This document shows, one piece after another, positions 1 through 10,007 of a stretch of 64,000 nucleotides of DNA. The stretch is from positions 11,333 to 75,332 of the forward strand of contig DIAJ01000026.1 of the NCBI GenBank assembly GCA_002415785.1, given 5' to 3'. Under the pieces are notes generated by a model. That model made no database searches. It was given only the letters and a program-made list of their open reading frames with translations, and was not told the origin of the DNA. Origin of the DNA: Flavobacteriales bacterium UBA5081 (GTDB taxonomy: Bacteria > Bacteroidota > Bacteroidia > Flavobacteriales_E > Vicingaceae). Both the position numbers and the translations under genes were made by a program. The number at the start of each line of letters is the position of its first letter. Position 1 is the first letter of the stretch.

Positions 1-1864
1 TAATCATGTTATTTACAATAGCATTTCTTCTTTGGTGAGTAGCATAGGTGCTGTAGTTGTACCAATAAAACCCATAGTCTTCTGCATCAATATTATTTGC
101 AGAAACTTCAATATTATTAGAATAGTAAATATAAAGACCATCTGCATATTGATTTGATCGATTTGTCATGTCAATATTGTTTCCAATAATATCAACTGAG
201 TCTATATAGTAATTATACATTCCATAATAATAGACAGAATCCATCTCATTATTTAGAATTCTATTTCCACGAGTAAGTTGTGCTGAAGATCCATACATTC
301 TAATACCATAGTAACCTCCTACAATTCTTGTATTTTGAACTGTATTATAGTGTGTATTGGCAACTGTGAAGTTAGCTGTAGGGCTTCCTGAAAACGAAAT
401 ATTATATATTGCAGAGGAAGTAGAATTAACATCAACTCGAGAAACACAATTACTTACTTCATTATAATCAGCTTCATAAAATAGAATTGCATCACCGCTA
501 GTGCCTGTATGTTCAACAGTAAGATTTCTAACCGTTACATAATCCACATTATCAAAAGTTAATGTAGCAAATGCATAGCTTCCATTTTGTGTAATTATGG
601 TTTGAGAAGAATCTCCCCCATCAATAGTTAGTGTGTTTGTAGCACTTAAGCCAATAATATTTGACAAGTTAAGCGCTGCATTGTACACACCGGGTGCAAT
701 ATTAACGGTAGTAGGTGAGCAAACTCCCGATAAGTTCAATGCAGTAACCATACTTTGGATAGATGTAAAATTTGTAGTTGAAGCAGCTTGTCCCGGATCA
801 ACTGTATAGGTGCCACCTAAAGCCGGCCCTCCAACTTGCATTTTTAATGTATCATTAAATTCTACAGTGTCTGTTTGATTATTCGGATTAGCTGCCCAAA
901 ATTTTAAATCGTAAGGAGGTGTTCCGGCAAACATGTGCTTACCTAAGTAAATACTATCTGAAGCTCCAGGCGCAATTGCGCCGTTAAAACTAAAAGGAGC
1001 TTGTAAAACGCCGTCAATTGACCAGTTAATGTCTGCTGAACCAATCACATTAAAGCCCCAGTTCTTAAGCTCTACGGTAATATCTGCGGAATCACCTAAA
1101 CAATAAGAAGGGATATGTGCATTAATTATTCCTGCATCATTGTACTGATCATCAAAATGCTTGAATAAAATATCTTCATAATATCCCAACTCAGTACAAC
1201 CATTGGAGCAAGCAGCGTAAAAATCAACACCGGCTAAGACCTTTTGACCAATTGTACTAAATGTTTGATAAGTAAAAGGATGAGATGCTACCCATACGCC
1301 ATCATAAAAAAAGTCTTGCATATCCCTATCCAGGTCAATTACATAATGTACATCTACCCACTCATCGGCAACAAATGGAATTTGATAAGTTACACCACCT
1401 GCTTGATAGGTAGAGTTGGCTCTATCCGGCCCTAAGTAAACTTCATGAGCCCACTCTAAACCTGTATTGGTCGCATCAATCTCATGTTGAAAATTCCAAT
1501 AGGTTCCGGCTTGACCGTTAAAACCATCATTAGAAGGCACTAATACTTTAAATGTAAAAAGATACCTACCCCTGGTAGAATCTCCCAAATCTAAAATGAC
1601 ATCTGAGAGGGCTACGTTAGCTCCAGTTGGCATACCATCCCATATTTTCATTGAACTTGATCCGCTAAAAGCAGAATCCGTTGACACCAGTGTGCTGGTG
1701 ACTGCATTTCCCCAGCCATTCCACAACGGACTCTGTGGCTCGAGAATCGAATCGGTAACATGACTTTCAAAATCATCTTGAAATATCACCTGAGCATGTA
1801 ATTTGTGCCCCAGTAATACAAAAAGTGATATGAAAGCCAGTAACAGTAAGTTAAACTTCTTCAT
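1..1864 (-). CDS. secreted right-handed beta-helix protein, 3' end outside window
   Basis: The reading frame opens at an ATG at 1864 and stays open to the window edge, giving about 621 codons without a stop. Residues 1-25 form a signal peptide (MKKFNLLLL start, ending LHAQ). Residues ~26-270 look like a jelly-roll/LamG-type binding domain. A CARDB-like beta domain follows at ~290-370. From ~380 on, short N-rich strands with repeated NNI-type turns resemble a right-handed parallel beta-helix (NosD/pectate-lyase-like fold). The C-terminus, where a T9SS sorting domain would be expected, is missing. It is probably an exported carbohydrate-binding or adhesin-like protein; the substrate cannot be told. 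It lies downstream of the giant cargo gene on the same strand, separated by a terminator. Confidence 0.8.
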   Translation of the reverse strand, partial: MKKFNLLLLAFISLFVLLGHKLHAQVIFQDDFESHVTDSILEPQSPLWNGWGNAVTSTLVSTDSAFSGSSSMKIWDGMPTGANVALSDVILDLGDSTRGRYLFTFKVLVPSNDGFNGQAGTYWNFQHEIDATNTGLEWAHEVYLGPDRANSTYQAGGVTYQIPFVADEWVDVHYVIDLDRDMQDFFYDGVWVASHPFTYQTFSTIGQKVLAGVDFYAACSNGCTELGYYEDILFKHFDDQYNDAGIINAHIPSYCLGDSADITVELKNWGFNVIGSADINWSIDGVLQAPFSFNGAIAPGASDSIYLGKHMFAGTPPYDLKFWAANPNNQTDTVEFNDTLKMQVGGPALGGTYTVDPGQAASTTNFTSIQSMVTALNLSGVCSPTTVNIAPGVYNAALNLSNIIGLSATNTLTIDGGDSSQTIITQNGSYAFATLTFDNVDYVTVRNLTVEHTGTSGDAILFYEADYNEVSNCVSRVDVNSTSSAIYNISFSGSPTANFTVANTHYNTVQNTRIVGGYYGIRMYGSSAQLTRGNRILNNEMDSVYYYGMYNYYIDSVDIIGNNIDMTNRSNQYADGLYIYYSNNIEVSANNIDAEDYGFYWYNYSTYATHQRRNAIVNNMI

Positions 1865-1950
1865 AAACTTTATAATTTTTGGTTTAAATAGAGCCCTAAT
1901 TTAACACTTTTTTTACATATAATTAATTTTTCTTAACATTTTCTTTTAAA

Positions 1951-1986
1951 CAAAAAAAGCCGCTCGTTGCTACGAGCGGCTTTTTC
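1951..1986. terminator. bidirectional rho-independent terminator
   Basis: A 9-bp perfect stem (GCCGCTCGT / ACGAGCGGC, 1959-1967 and 1972-1980) with a 4-nt loop is flanked by an A-tract on the left and a T-tract on the right. It works in either direction. It sits 30 bp past the stop of the giant cargo gene on the minus strand, separating it from the beta-helix gene. Confidence 0.85.
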
Positions 1987-2015
1987 AAAATTAATTGGTT
2001 AACAAAAAGTGAGTA

Positions 2016-5000
2016 CTACGACTTCACAATTTTCTTGGTAATTACCCCTTGATCAGTTTCTATCTTGATGAAATAAACTCCTTTCGAACGATTTCCTAGA
2101 TTGAACTTAGTCGTTTGTCTACTCAAATTCACATTGGTGTGTTGTTCAATTAACTTACCATCAATACCAATCAACTTTACAGTTCCCACAACATCTGCTT
2201 GAACGTTCAACTCAATAAACACATCGTCAGATGTTGGGTTAGGATAAATATTAAAGGCTTCATTTAAGTATTCTTCATCAATGGAAACTGCACAGGCATC
2301 CACCGCCTTAATGGTTAAAGTATCTCTACCATTTGGCAAATACTCAGTATTCCAGCAACCTGAATCAGATTTAACTCTAAGCACTACCTTATAAATAGAA
2401 CCATTCTCTAAATCATCGCCACTAACAATTACTTGTTGCGAAGAATCCTTTGTTTGGCTACCATCAGGAAGAATGAATGTCCAATCGTAGTCGAAAGTTC
2501 TACCAATAGCACCTCCGGCATTTAAGACTAATACACTATCAATACACACTTCCTTATAAGACGTATCAATAAAATACTTGTTTAAAGGCATGTTAACAGT
2601 AGCTGTTAATTTAGTACGCTCTAATTTCTCAGTAGCGTCTATTTGATTAAAGCCACCATCAGACCAACAAGTGATATTTGTTCTGTGCTCAATATCATTT
2701 GTAGTAGCCACAAACAAATCCAATGGATGTCTTAATTTATAAGTAGTATCAAAGCGAACGGTATCTCCATACTTAATAATGGTATCAATTTCCAATACTG
2801 CTTCCTCTCTGATTCTTTTGCTTACAGTATCTTTAGGATAATAATATTTAAAATATTGATTCCCATCAGTACTGTCATAAGGTGCGCCTTTTGCCAAGTA
2901 ATTAACTCTAGCATCCCCTCGCTTTTGGTAAATGTAAACCGAATCAATGTTGTTAACTGCACCTATTCCATAGTAAGGCAACTGTACTTTCACTTCATGA
3001 GCTTTATCAAGTCCACAGTCTGCGGAGTTTATGGCTGTTCCTGAGAAAGGTCGGATTACCTCAATCTTAACCGGATTGGTCACTTCTTGTCCACAAACTT
3101 GTACTCTAATATCAGAGGTTGTATCCAATAAGGCGGCGTAAATAGAATCATTGTTCGGGAAAGAAAAGCCATTTGTCCAACTACTGTTGACATTTCCATC
3201 CTTATCGTGCATTCTTTCTTGCCATCTAATCTTACCGAAGAAGTTTTCTACCTCCATTAATAATGGTTCATTGTAACAAACCGTTTCATCAGGATCTACC
3301 GTTGCAATTTGCCCTGCCTCTCTTCTATGAACAACTGTTTCCATTGTTGTGTCATTAATGGTAATTACATCTCCATTTAGTTTAATTCTAATTAAGAAGT
3401 CGAAGCTTGCATCCAACTCAGACATATCAAATGTAGAATCCATTTTAATGTTACAGGTCGAATCTCTTGGCAGAGCACCAACTGTTTGATTTTGCTTATT
3501 GACAAACCAATTTTGAGTCACCCACTGACTAAGTGTATCCCATGGTTGTCCATCTTTCCAAATAAGCACTTCCAACCAAGCTGAGTCCTGAGTGAAATCA
3601 ATATCTAATGCTCCATTATTTCTGATGGTAGCATAAACAGATTGCGTATCCGTATAGCAACTATAAATAAAATCAGTTGGTCTGGCTAGCCCGGCTGGTG
3701 TAGCATCTAAAGAAGGCAGGTCAAACAAGAAAATATCGTCTAATCCAATTATAGATGCAAAACCATCTCCTCTTATACCTGTAAATCTAAACTTCACATA
3801 ATCTCCGGCATATTGCGTTAAATCAACTTGACGAATCTCCCAAGGTGCTGATTGGCGTCCTTGCTGCACCCCTTTAATACTATCTACATCATCCCATCCA
3901 TAGTCATCATTAACCGAAACAAAAAGCTGTCCCATATGTCGACCATACATGTGGTACCAAAACTCTAATTCAGGTGCTTGTGCTTCTGACAAGTCCATAC
4001 ATTGACTTGTTAGAGTTACAAAGTCACCTAGGGCAGGTTGCATTCCTGCATCTCTTGGCATTGCAAAGTACTTGCCTTGGGCAGTCTGGAAAGTATGGTC
4101 AATAGCCGGCCCCGTTTGTCCTTGATCAACCGGGCGCGTACCACTAGTTATCACACCTTCTACATCTCCATTAGGTGCAATATCCATAGCTGCACCAGGT
4201 TCAAAAGGCGTATCAAAATCGACTACATAAGGAATTTCTACAGGAATTGGATGTAATATTTCATGCCAATCAATATGCTGATCGGTAGTATCTAAATCCC
4301 CCGGTAAAATCACTCGAACATCAAAGAAGTATCTTACTCTATGGCTCAAGTTAATTGAATCAGGCATAGTAATATTCATCTTCATTGCCGGTTGCAGTGC
4401 AGGACTTGTTGTGTACACCTTAAAGGTATCTTGGTAATAAGACGAACCTCTAGGGAAAGCTACTTCCTGCGTATCGATAGCAACAATAAAAGTTAATGAG
4501 TCTATATCATCTACACCAACATTTTGTACTCTAATCGTTAATGGCTCTAAGGTGTCGTAATAACATCTTCCATCCGGAGGACTTACGATACGCTCTGCTC
4601 TTACTTGCTGTGGTGGTGGAGGCACCAAACAAAAATCGTCGATTGCCACATAGTCACCATGTTGACGAGAGGTTAACTTAAAAGTAGTATAAGAGCCAAT
4701 ATAATCGGCCAAAACATAAGTAACTTTCGTCCAACCCGGAACTGACTTTCCCCATAGAGTATCAATGATTGCGTAACCTCCACCAGCATCACCTTCAATC
4801 AATACAAAGTGACGATCACTTGGAGCTTGATACCAAAATTCTAGGTTGGCTGCTCTTGTTTGAGTTAGGTCATAACAAGGTGATTCAATATACGAACTCA
4901 TTCCAGGCATACCCCCTTCTACAAGCATAAATAAATCATTCTCTCCACTTGTATGACCTCTAGTAGGTCCGCCAACACCACCGGGTAATTGCATGGAGGC

Positions 5001-8000
5001 TTTCCATAAGTACATTTCTTGTGCATCTTTTTGAGCTCTCCAGAAGTTTGGCATAATACCATAACCTGCTCCAGGCTGCTCACCTAAGTATTTATTACCA
5101 TTATCTCCGTATAGCAAGCCGCTAAAATCTTCACAGCTTGGGAATGGACGAGAGTTGTTAACTACTTCAGTAACTAAAGTATCGTTTTTAGCAAATTGAT
5201 CTCCTTGAATCTCGCTCCAAACTTTTATACTATAAATACCGGGTTGTGTCATATCCAAACGATCGTTGAACTCGAATGTATAAGTCGCATAAGGTACAAT
5301 TTGAGCAATGGTTGATGTTCTTTCTATAGGAAAAGTAGTTGAAGGAACACCTTGATACGGATAAGGCGTAAAAGTTACCTGATATGCCATCTCTACATTA
5401 AAGATATCTGTTGTACCGGTATTCTGAACAAACACTCTAACTCTTTCTTGGTTGTTCATCTCACAGCCGGAATTTGGTCTTCTTAGCTGCTTCACAGCTA
5501 AGTCAGTTTGCATTCTATCAAGAAGCATTATATCGTCAATTCCGATATCACCACCACCTATAGGTCCTATATAATCTGCTCTAAAGCGAATTAATCCATT
5601 TGAAACATTAGCAAATTGATCTAACTTAATTTGCTTTTCTCTCCAAGGCTCTTGAGGGCTTTGTTGCTGTGCTCCACGAATTACAGAAACACCATTCACC
5701 CATTGTTGTCCGTTGTATACGTCAACAAATAAGTCGCCGGTAAAATCACCAAACATGTGGTACCAGAAACTTAACAGTATTCTATTATTTTGAGATTGAG
5801 TAAAGTCTATACTATCACAAGTTGGTGTAGTTAAGTTTGCATCCGGTCTATTTCCATCAAATGTAAAATCAGATTTCAAAATCATGTATAACCCATTCCC
5901 ATTTCCTAAATCGCTTGCAAAAGTGTGATCACCTGAAGGGCCGTTTGGTGGTATTCCACGCATACCGTCACCGGCAACAAGTGGTGCTTGCCCTTGCCAA
6001 ACTCTCCATGAGTGTTGGTTGGCATTATCAGGATTTCTACTCCAACCTCTTAAATCATTTGATGCAAATCCTGCTCCCATACCAAAATCTTCAAAATCTT
6101 GGAAGTAATAAGGTAAACCTACAGATTGATTGGTAACTGTCTTTTTTAAGTAATTATTGTAAGTTGCAGTATCGTCAGTTAAGTGAGCACGAACAATAAT
6201 TTCTTGATCTCCTGTTCCCGATAAATCTACTGTATTACTAAATGTGTGAATGATAAAGCCTCCTGAAGGAATTGATTGACTAATGGTATCTTCAGTCAAT
6301 TGTCCTCCATTGTTTGTGTAAGACAATACGAGCGAATCTACAGGAACGGCAGCAGAACCAATGTTATCCACTCTTACCGTAACATTTGCAGCATTCGTTA
6401 AATTACATCCATCTCCATTAGGCGCAGTAATTTCAGTGACAGCAACATCAGCACCTTTAATTTCATAAAGTGCAATATCATCAATAGCCATGTTTCCTCT
6501 CGCTCCTTTTTCTCTACCAACAAACCTGATTTGAGAAAAATCTCCGGCATAAGCTGAAATGTCTACGTTGGCATAAGTCCAGTCATCAGTAGCTGATAAA
6601 TGTGTTTGCCCTGAAACAGACCAGACACTATCCCATACTCCACTAGCATTATCATACACCTCTAAATCCATTCTACCCATTTGACTACCGTATCTATGAT
6701 ACCAAAAGCCTACAGCTACATTAGTATGATTACTTAAATCTAAACAAGGTGAATTTAAGCGAGCTAAAGAAGTAGTTACTTCAACATTATTTATCATCTC
6801 TGTAACAGTAGTGTCATAAGGAGAAGGCGTTGGATCAGTATATAAAAAGTAACCTCTTCCGGTTGTATGGTCGCCTGCCGGACCGGTTGCACCCGTTGGA
6901 GTTACTCTATCATACTGACCACAAAGTGAACTTTGCAACTGCCAAGCATAAGCGGTGTAATCGGTAAACCAGCCATTTGGCAACACTTGTCCCATAAAAT
7001 CACTACAAGAGGCATCTCTTGCCGTTTCAAAATCTTCAAAATAGAAAGGACTTTGTGTATTATTTTTAACTCTATACTGAAAAACAGTATCATTTAAAAC
7101 ATTTCGATCACCTGCTATTTCAACCCAAGTTTTTATGTTGTACTGCATACCTTGAATAGAAAGATCTGCCGGCTGACTAAAAGTAAATGTCGCTGTATTT
7201 TCAGACGCTAATTGAACATCAAATGTATCTTTTACTGTAGGAAAAGTATCTACCTTATAATACATATACATTGTGTTTGGCTGAATGTCCAAAGAACCGT
7301 CATTTTTCACTTCAACAGTAATGTATGACTGATCATTTACATCGCAACCATATACTGGAGCAATTGGACCGAGCAAATTAGCATCAACAGGAATTGGTTC
7401 AATAATACGAATATCATCAATTGCTTGATCACCTGTACAACAAGCAGTACTAGTACCTCTAAAGCGAACTTTAATTCTTCTGCCTGCATAAGCATTAATA
7501 TTCACCTCATGATAAGTCCAGTCATCAGCCTCATTAGATTGCGGCTGTGCTGTAATCACATCAACATTTACCCAGTTCTTTCCATCGTACACATCTACAT
7601 AAGTAGGCTGCATGGTTGAACCATATCGATGATACCAGAATGACATTCTTGCACCTGTATTTTGAGATAAATCTAGACAAGGTGACTCCATAACAGCATT
7701 TTGGCCTGTACCACTAGACTCTAAATAAGCGTACATTCCACTTCCAGTAGTATGGTCTTCACTTGGTCCGGTAGAGGTAGATGTAGTTGTACCTGAGTTA
7801 GCACGCCAACCAAAACTACCAGTACCTGTTGACACCGGATTTGCCGACCACCCATTTTGACCGTTAATGGATCCCGGAGTAAAGCTTTCAAAGTCTTCAG
7901 AATAAGGCAAAGTACCAGCTGCTACATTTGAGCTATTAGAAACCAGTTGATTAAACAAGGTGTCATTTGGAGTAAATCCATCATTTCCGTCAAGTGATCT

Positions 8001-9713
8001 TACCCAAACGGTAAGGTTGTATGTTCTAATTCCGGATAAGTTTGCCTTAATAGCATGAGAATAATTAATTAAAGTATTTGGCAAAATAGTAGTTGTAACC
8101 GTATCTCTTCTTATCCCTCCATTATCAATTCGATAAGCTACCTCGAAAGTATCCACAGGGTTAGCACCTTTGTTTTCTATTTCGAGAATAATGTTTTCAT
8201 TAGTTCCGTATCCACACAAAGGAGCAGAGCCGGTAGAAGGATACACCATTTCATTAACTGCTAAATCAATCGGCTGAGGCTCTCTAATCGTTACTAAGTC
8301 CACACCAACACCTTCTAAGGTGGAAGAACCATCAGATTGAAGTGCGAAGCGTAGTTTCACTTGTGGCTCGCCGCCCAATCCAACTAAAACGTTTTCAACA
8401 CTCAACCACGATTGAGAGCGACCTTCCCAAACCTGAGTAGTTGTATTACTATACCAGTTTAAAGGATTTGGTCCACCTGCAGGAAGTTTCGTCCAAGTAG
8501 CACCATTATTCAATGAATATTCAACCCAAAGAACATCAAATCGATTTTCAGTATCATAGTTTAATAAAAGCCCTAAAATCGGATCACCAATTGTTGCACC
8601 GAAGTCAAAACAAGGAGAAGTTAGGTAAGAGTTCTCAAGATTATTATAATCTCCATCTAAATCAGTCACCCAAGCTTTGTTACCTGAGCCGGCTGTGCTA
8701 ATAATTGCATTATTTGGAGTTCCCCATTCCCAAGAAGCGTTTGAGCCGGTCACCGTCCAGCCGCCATCAGAACTTTCGAAGTCCTCGGTGTATGTTAAAG
8801 AATATGAAGTTTCATGTTCAACTGTTGTGGTTAGTGTATCATTCGAAAAATCACCATCAGTAGCTATTTGCGTATATGCCACTATTTGGTATGTTTTAAC
8901 AGTACTAAGGTTTGCAGTTGTATTAAACACATAATTTATAGACCCACTTGCAGGCACTGTTGCGCTTACATTTTCTGTAACCACAGTTCCTCCGTCTACT
9001 ACATAAGAAACACTAAAGTTTGATGCAGGATTGGACCCGGTATTTTGAATTTCAACTTCAATGCTGTCAGTTCCTGCAAATCCACATCCGTCAGATGGCC
9101 TAACAAGGTCAGCCACTTGCAAATCAATAGGAAAAAGAGAATATATTTCTACATTATCTAAAGCTACATAATACCCCCAATTATCATCATCTGAATATAT
9201 AAATCTTACTTGAGAAGCTGTACTGTTATATGCGGAAATATCAATTACAGCATGAGGAATAACATTACACTGAGAATGCATATAATTTCCACAGTCATCA
9301 CTCCCAAGTGAAAGTACTCTATTCCAGTTTGACCCATCGTAAACCTCTACATAAAAGCTATCATTAATTGTATTCAACTGTCTAAAGTTGTAATCAAACT
9401 CTAAATAGGTTTGTGTAGAAGTTGAGTTATCGAAAGTTGGTGTTAATAACTCAACGGTATTATTATTAGAAGAAGAGCCATAGCTATCATCATCAAAGTA
9501 AGCCATGTTTGTACCATCCAAGTTTTGATTTCCTGCATGCAAGTTAGCACCATCAATACCAAAACTCCACACCTGAGTCCCTGAAACGGCATTATTCGAC
9601 CAGCCGGCAGGTAATGCCGCAGCATTAAAGTCTTCGTTAACATGATAATTTTGAGCAATTGCTTGCAAACCGCAAGCGATAAAAATTACGAAAGGCAGTA
9701 TGTGTTTTCTCAT
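2016..9713 (-). CDS. giant multimodular T9SS cargo protein (2565 aa)
   Basis: A signal peptide (residues 1-20, ending AIAQ) is followed by seven alternations of two module types. One is a MAM/jelly-roll-like domain of about 170-200 residues, marked by EDFE near its start, FWYHRYG or FWYHMYG in the core and a closing IDDI or LDDI. The other is a CARDB-like immunoglobulin-fold domain of about 90-100 residues, marked by a D-L-x-V opening, a central Cys and VxNxG. After the seventh pair comes a region with PKD-like character. The last ~80 residues are a type A T9SS sorting domain (IYPNPTSDD, then GVYFIKIET and a KKIVK end). The protein is expected to cross the outer membrane by T9SS and be anchored or released, acting as adhesin or binding scaffold. 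No catalytic motif was seen. Confidence 0.85.
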   Translation of the reverse strand: MRKHILPFVIFIACGLQAIAQNYHVNEDFNAAALPAGWSNNAVSGTQVWSFGIDGANLHAGNQNLDGTNMAYFDDDSYGSSSNNNTVELLTPTFDNSTSTQTYLEFDYNFRQLNTINDSFYVEVYDGSNWNRVLSLGSDDCGNYMHSQCNVIPHAVIDISAYNSTASQVRFIYSDDDNWGYYVALDNVEIYSLFPIDLQVADLVRPSDGCGFAGTDSIEVEIQNTGSNPASNFSVSYVVDGGTVVTENVSATVPASGSINYVFNTTANLSTVKTYQIVAYTQIATDGDFSNDTLTTTVEHETSYSLTYTEDFESSDGGWTVTGSNASWEWGTPNNAIISTAGSGNKAWVTDLDGDYNNLENSYLTSPCFDFGATIGDPILGLLLNYDTENRFDVLWVEYSLNNGATWTKLPAGGPNPLNWYSNTTTQVWEGRSQSWLSVENVLVGLGGEPQVKLRFALQSDGSSTLEGVGVDLVTIREPQPIDLAVNEMVYPSTGSAPLCGYGTNENIILEIENKGANPVDTFEVAYRIDNGGIRRDTVTTTILPNTLINYSHAIKANLSGIRTYNLTVWVRSLDGNDGFTPNDTLFNQLVSNSSNVAAGTLPYSEDFESFTPGSINGQNGWSANPVSTGTGSFGWRANSGTTTSTSTGPSEDHTTGSGMYAYLESSGTGQNAVMESPCLDLSQNTGARMSFWYHRYGSTMQPTYVDVYDGKNWVNVDVITAQPQSNEADDWTYHEVNINAYAGRRIKVRFRGTSTACCTGDQAIDDIRIIEPIPVDANLLGPIAPVYGCDVNDQSYITVEVKNDGSLDIQPNTMYMYYKVDTFPTVKDTFDVQLASENTATFTFSQPADLSIQGMQYNIKTWVEIAGDRNVLNDTVFQYRVKNNTQSPFYFEDFETARDASCSDFMGQVLPNGWFTDYTAYAWQLQSSLCGQYDRVTPTGATGPAGDHTTGRGYFLYTDPTPSPYDTTVTEMINNVEVTTSLARLNSPCLDLSNHTNVAVGFWYHRYGSQMGRMDLEVYDNASGVWDSVWSVSGQTHLSATDDWTYANVDISAYAGDFSQIRFVGREKGARGNMAIDDIALYEIKGADVAVTEITAPNGDGCNLTNAANVTVRVDNIGSAAVPVDSLVLSYTNNGGQLTEDTISQSIPSGGFIIHTFSNTVDLSGTGDQEIIVRAHLTDDTATYNNYLKKTVTNQSVGLPYYFQDFEDFGMGAGFASNDLRGWSRNPDNANQHSWRVWQGQAPLVAGDGMRGIPPNGPSGDHTFASDLGNGNGLYMILKSDFTFDGNRPDANLTTPTCDSIDFTQSQNNRILLSFWYHMFGDFTGDLFVDVYNGQQWVNGVSVIRGAQQQSPQEPWREKQIKLDQFANVSNGLIRFRADYIGPIGGGDIGIDDIMLLDRMQTDLAVKQLRRPNSGCEMNNQERVRVFVQNTGTTDIFNVEMAYQVTFTPYPYQGVPSTTFPIERTSTIAQIVPYATYTFEFNDRLDMTQPGIYSIKVWSEIQGDQFAKNDTLVTEVVNNSRPFPSCEDFSGLLYGDNGNKYLGEQPGAGYGIMPNFWRAQKDAQEMYLWKASMQLPGGVGGPTRGHTSGENDLFMLVEGGMPGMSSYIESPCYDLTQTRAANLEFWYQAPSDRHFVLIEGDAGGGYAIIDTLWGKSVPGWTKVTYVLADYIGSYTTFKLTSRQHGDYVAIDDFCLVPPPPQQVRAERIVSPPDGRCYYDTLEPLTIRVQNVGVDDIDSLTFIVAIDTQEVAFPRGSSYYQDTFKVYTTSPALQPAMKMNITMPDSINLSHRVRYFFDVRVILPGDLDTTDQHIDWHEILHPIPVEIPYVVDFDTPFEPGAAMDIAPNGDVEGVITSGTRPVDQGQTGPAIDHTFQTAQGKYFAMPRDAGMQPALGDFVTLTSQCMDLSEAQAPELEFWYHMYGRHMGQLFVSVNDDYGWDDVDSIKGVQQGRQSAPWEIRQVDLTQYAGDYVKFRFTGIRGDGFASIIGLDDIFLFDLPSLDATPAGLARPTDFIYSCYTDTQSVYATIRNNGALDIDFTQDSAWLEVLIWKDGQPWDTLSQWVTQNWFVNKQNQTVGALPRDSTCNIKMDSTFDMSELDASFDFLIRIKLNGDVITINDTTMETVVHRREAGQIATVDPDETVCYNEPLLMEVENFFGKIRWQERMHDKDGNVNSSWTNGFSFPNNDSIYAALLDTTSDIRVQVCGQEVTNPVKIEVIRPFSGTAINSADCGLDKAHEVKVQLPYYGIGAVNNIDSVYIYQKRGDARVNYLAKGAPYDSTDGNQYFKYYYPKDTVSKRIREEAVLEIDTIIKYGDTVRFDTTYKLRHPLDLFVATTNDIEHRTNITCWSDGGFNQIDATEKLERTKLTATVNMPLNKYFIDTSYKEVCIDSVLVLNAGGAIGRTFDYDWTFILPDGSQTKDSSQQVIVSGDDLENGSIYKVVLRVKSDSGCWNTEYLPNGRDTLTIKAVDACAVSIDEEYLNEAFNIYPNPTSDDVFIELNVQADVVGTVKLIGIDGKLIEQHTNVNLSRQTTKFNLGNRSKGVYFIKIETDQGVITKKIVKS

Positions 9714-9779
9714 AATTATGGGATATTAATTCCTTGTAAAATTTGAATTCGGAAAGTTAATAAAAATTAAACATTCCTC

Positions 9780-9805
9780 GAACATCTATTTTGACGTAGA
9801 TGTTC
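9780..9805. promoter_or_regulatory. 9-bp inverted repeat upstream of giant cargo gene
   Basis: GAACATCTA (9780-9788) and TAGATGTTC (9797-9805) form a perfect inverted repeat with an 8-base spacer, 67 bp upstream of the ATG at 9713. It could be an operator or a 5' leader hairpin. No regulator can be assigned. Confidence 0.35.
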
Positions 9806-9956
9806 AAAAAATGGTTGCAATTTGTAAGTGAATAATTTCAAATGTCAAATGTGAAGTTTGGAGGGTGGAGGATCAAATGCAAATTACGCACTACCATATA
9901 TAGCGATGACCGTTTAACCTGACTTATTGCACATATCATATATACCTATTTTTTGA

Positions 9957-9988
9957 ACAAAAAAAGCAACCCTAGAGTTGCTTTTTAT
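9957..9988 (-). terminator. terminator of trxB
   Basis: The stem AAAAAGCAAC (9961-9970) / GTTGCTTTTT (9977-9986), with a 6-base loop, lies 20 bp past the trxB stop. On the minus strand it ends in a T-tract. Confidence 0.8.
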
Positions 9989-10007
9989 ACCTTATTATAT
10001 AGTAAAA

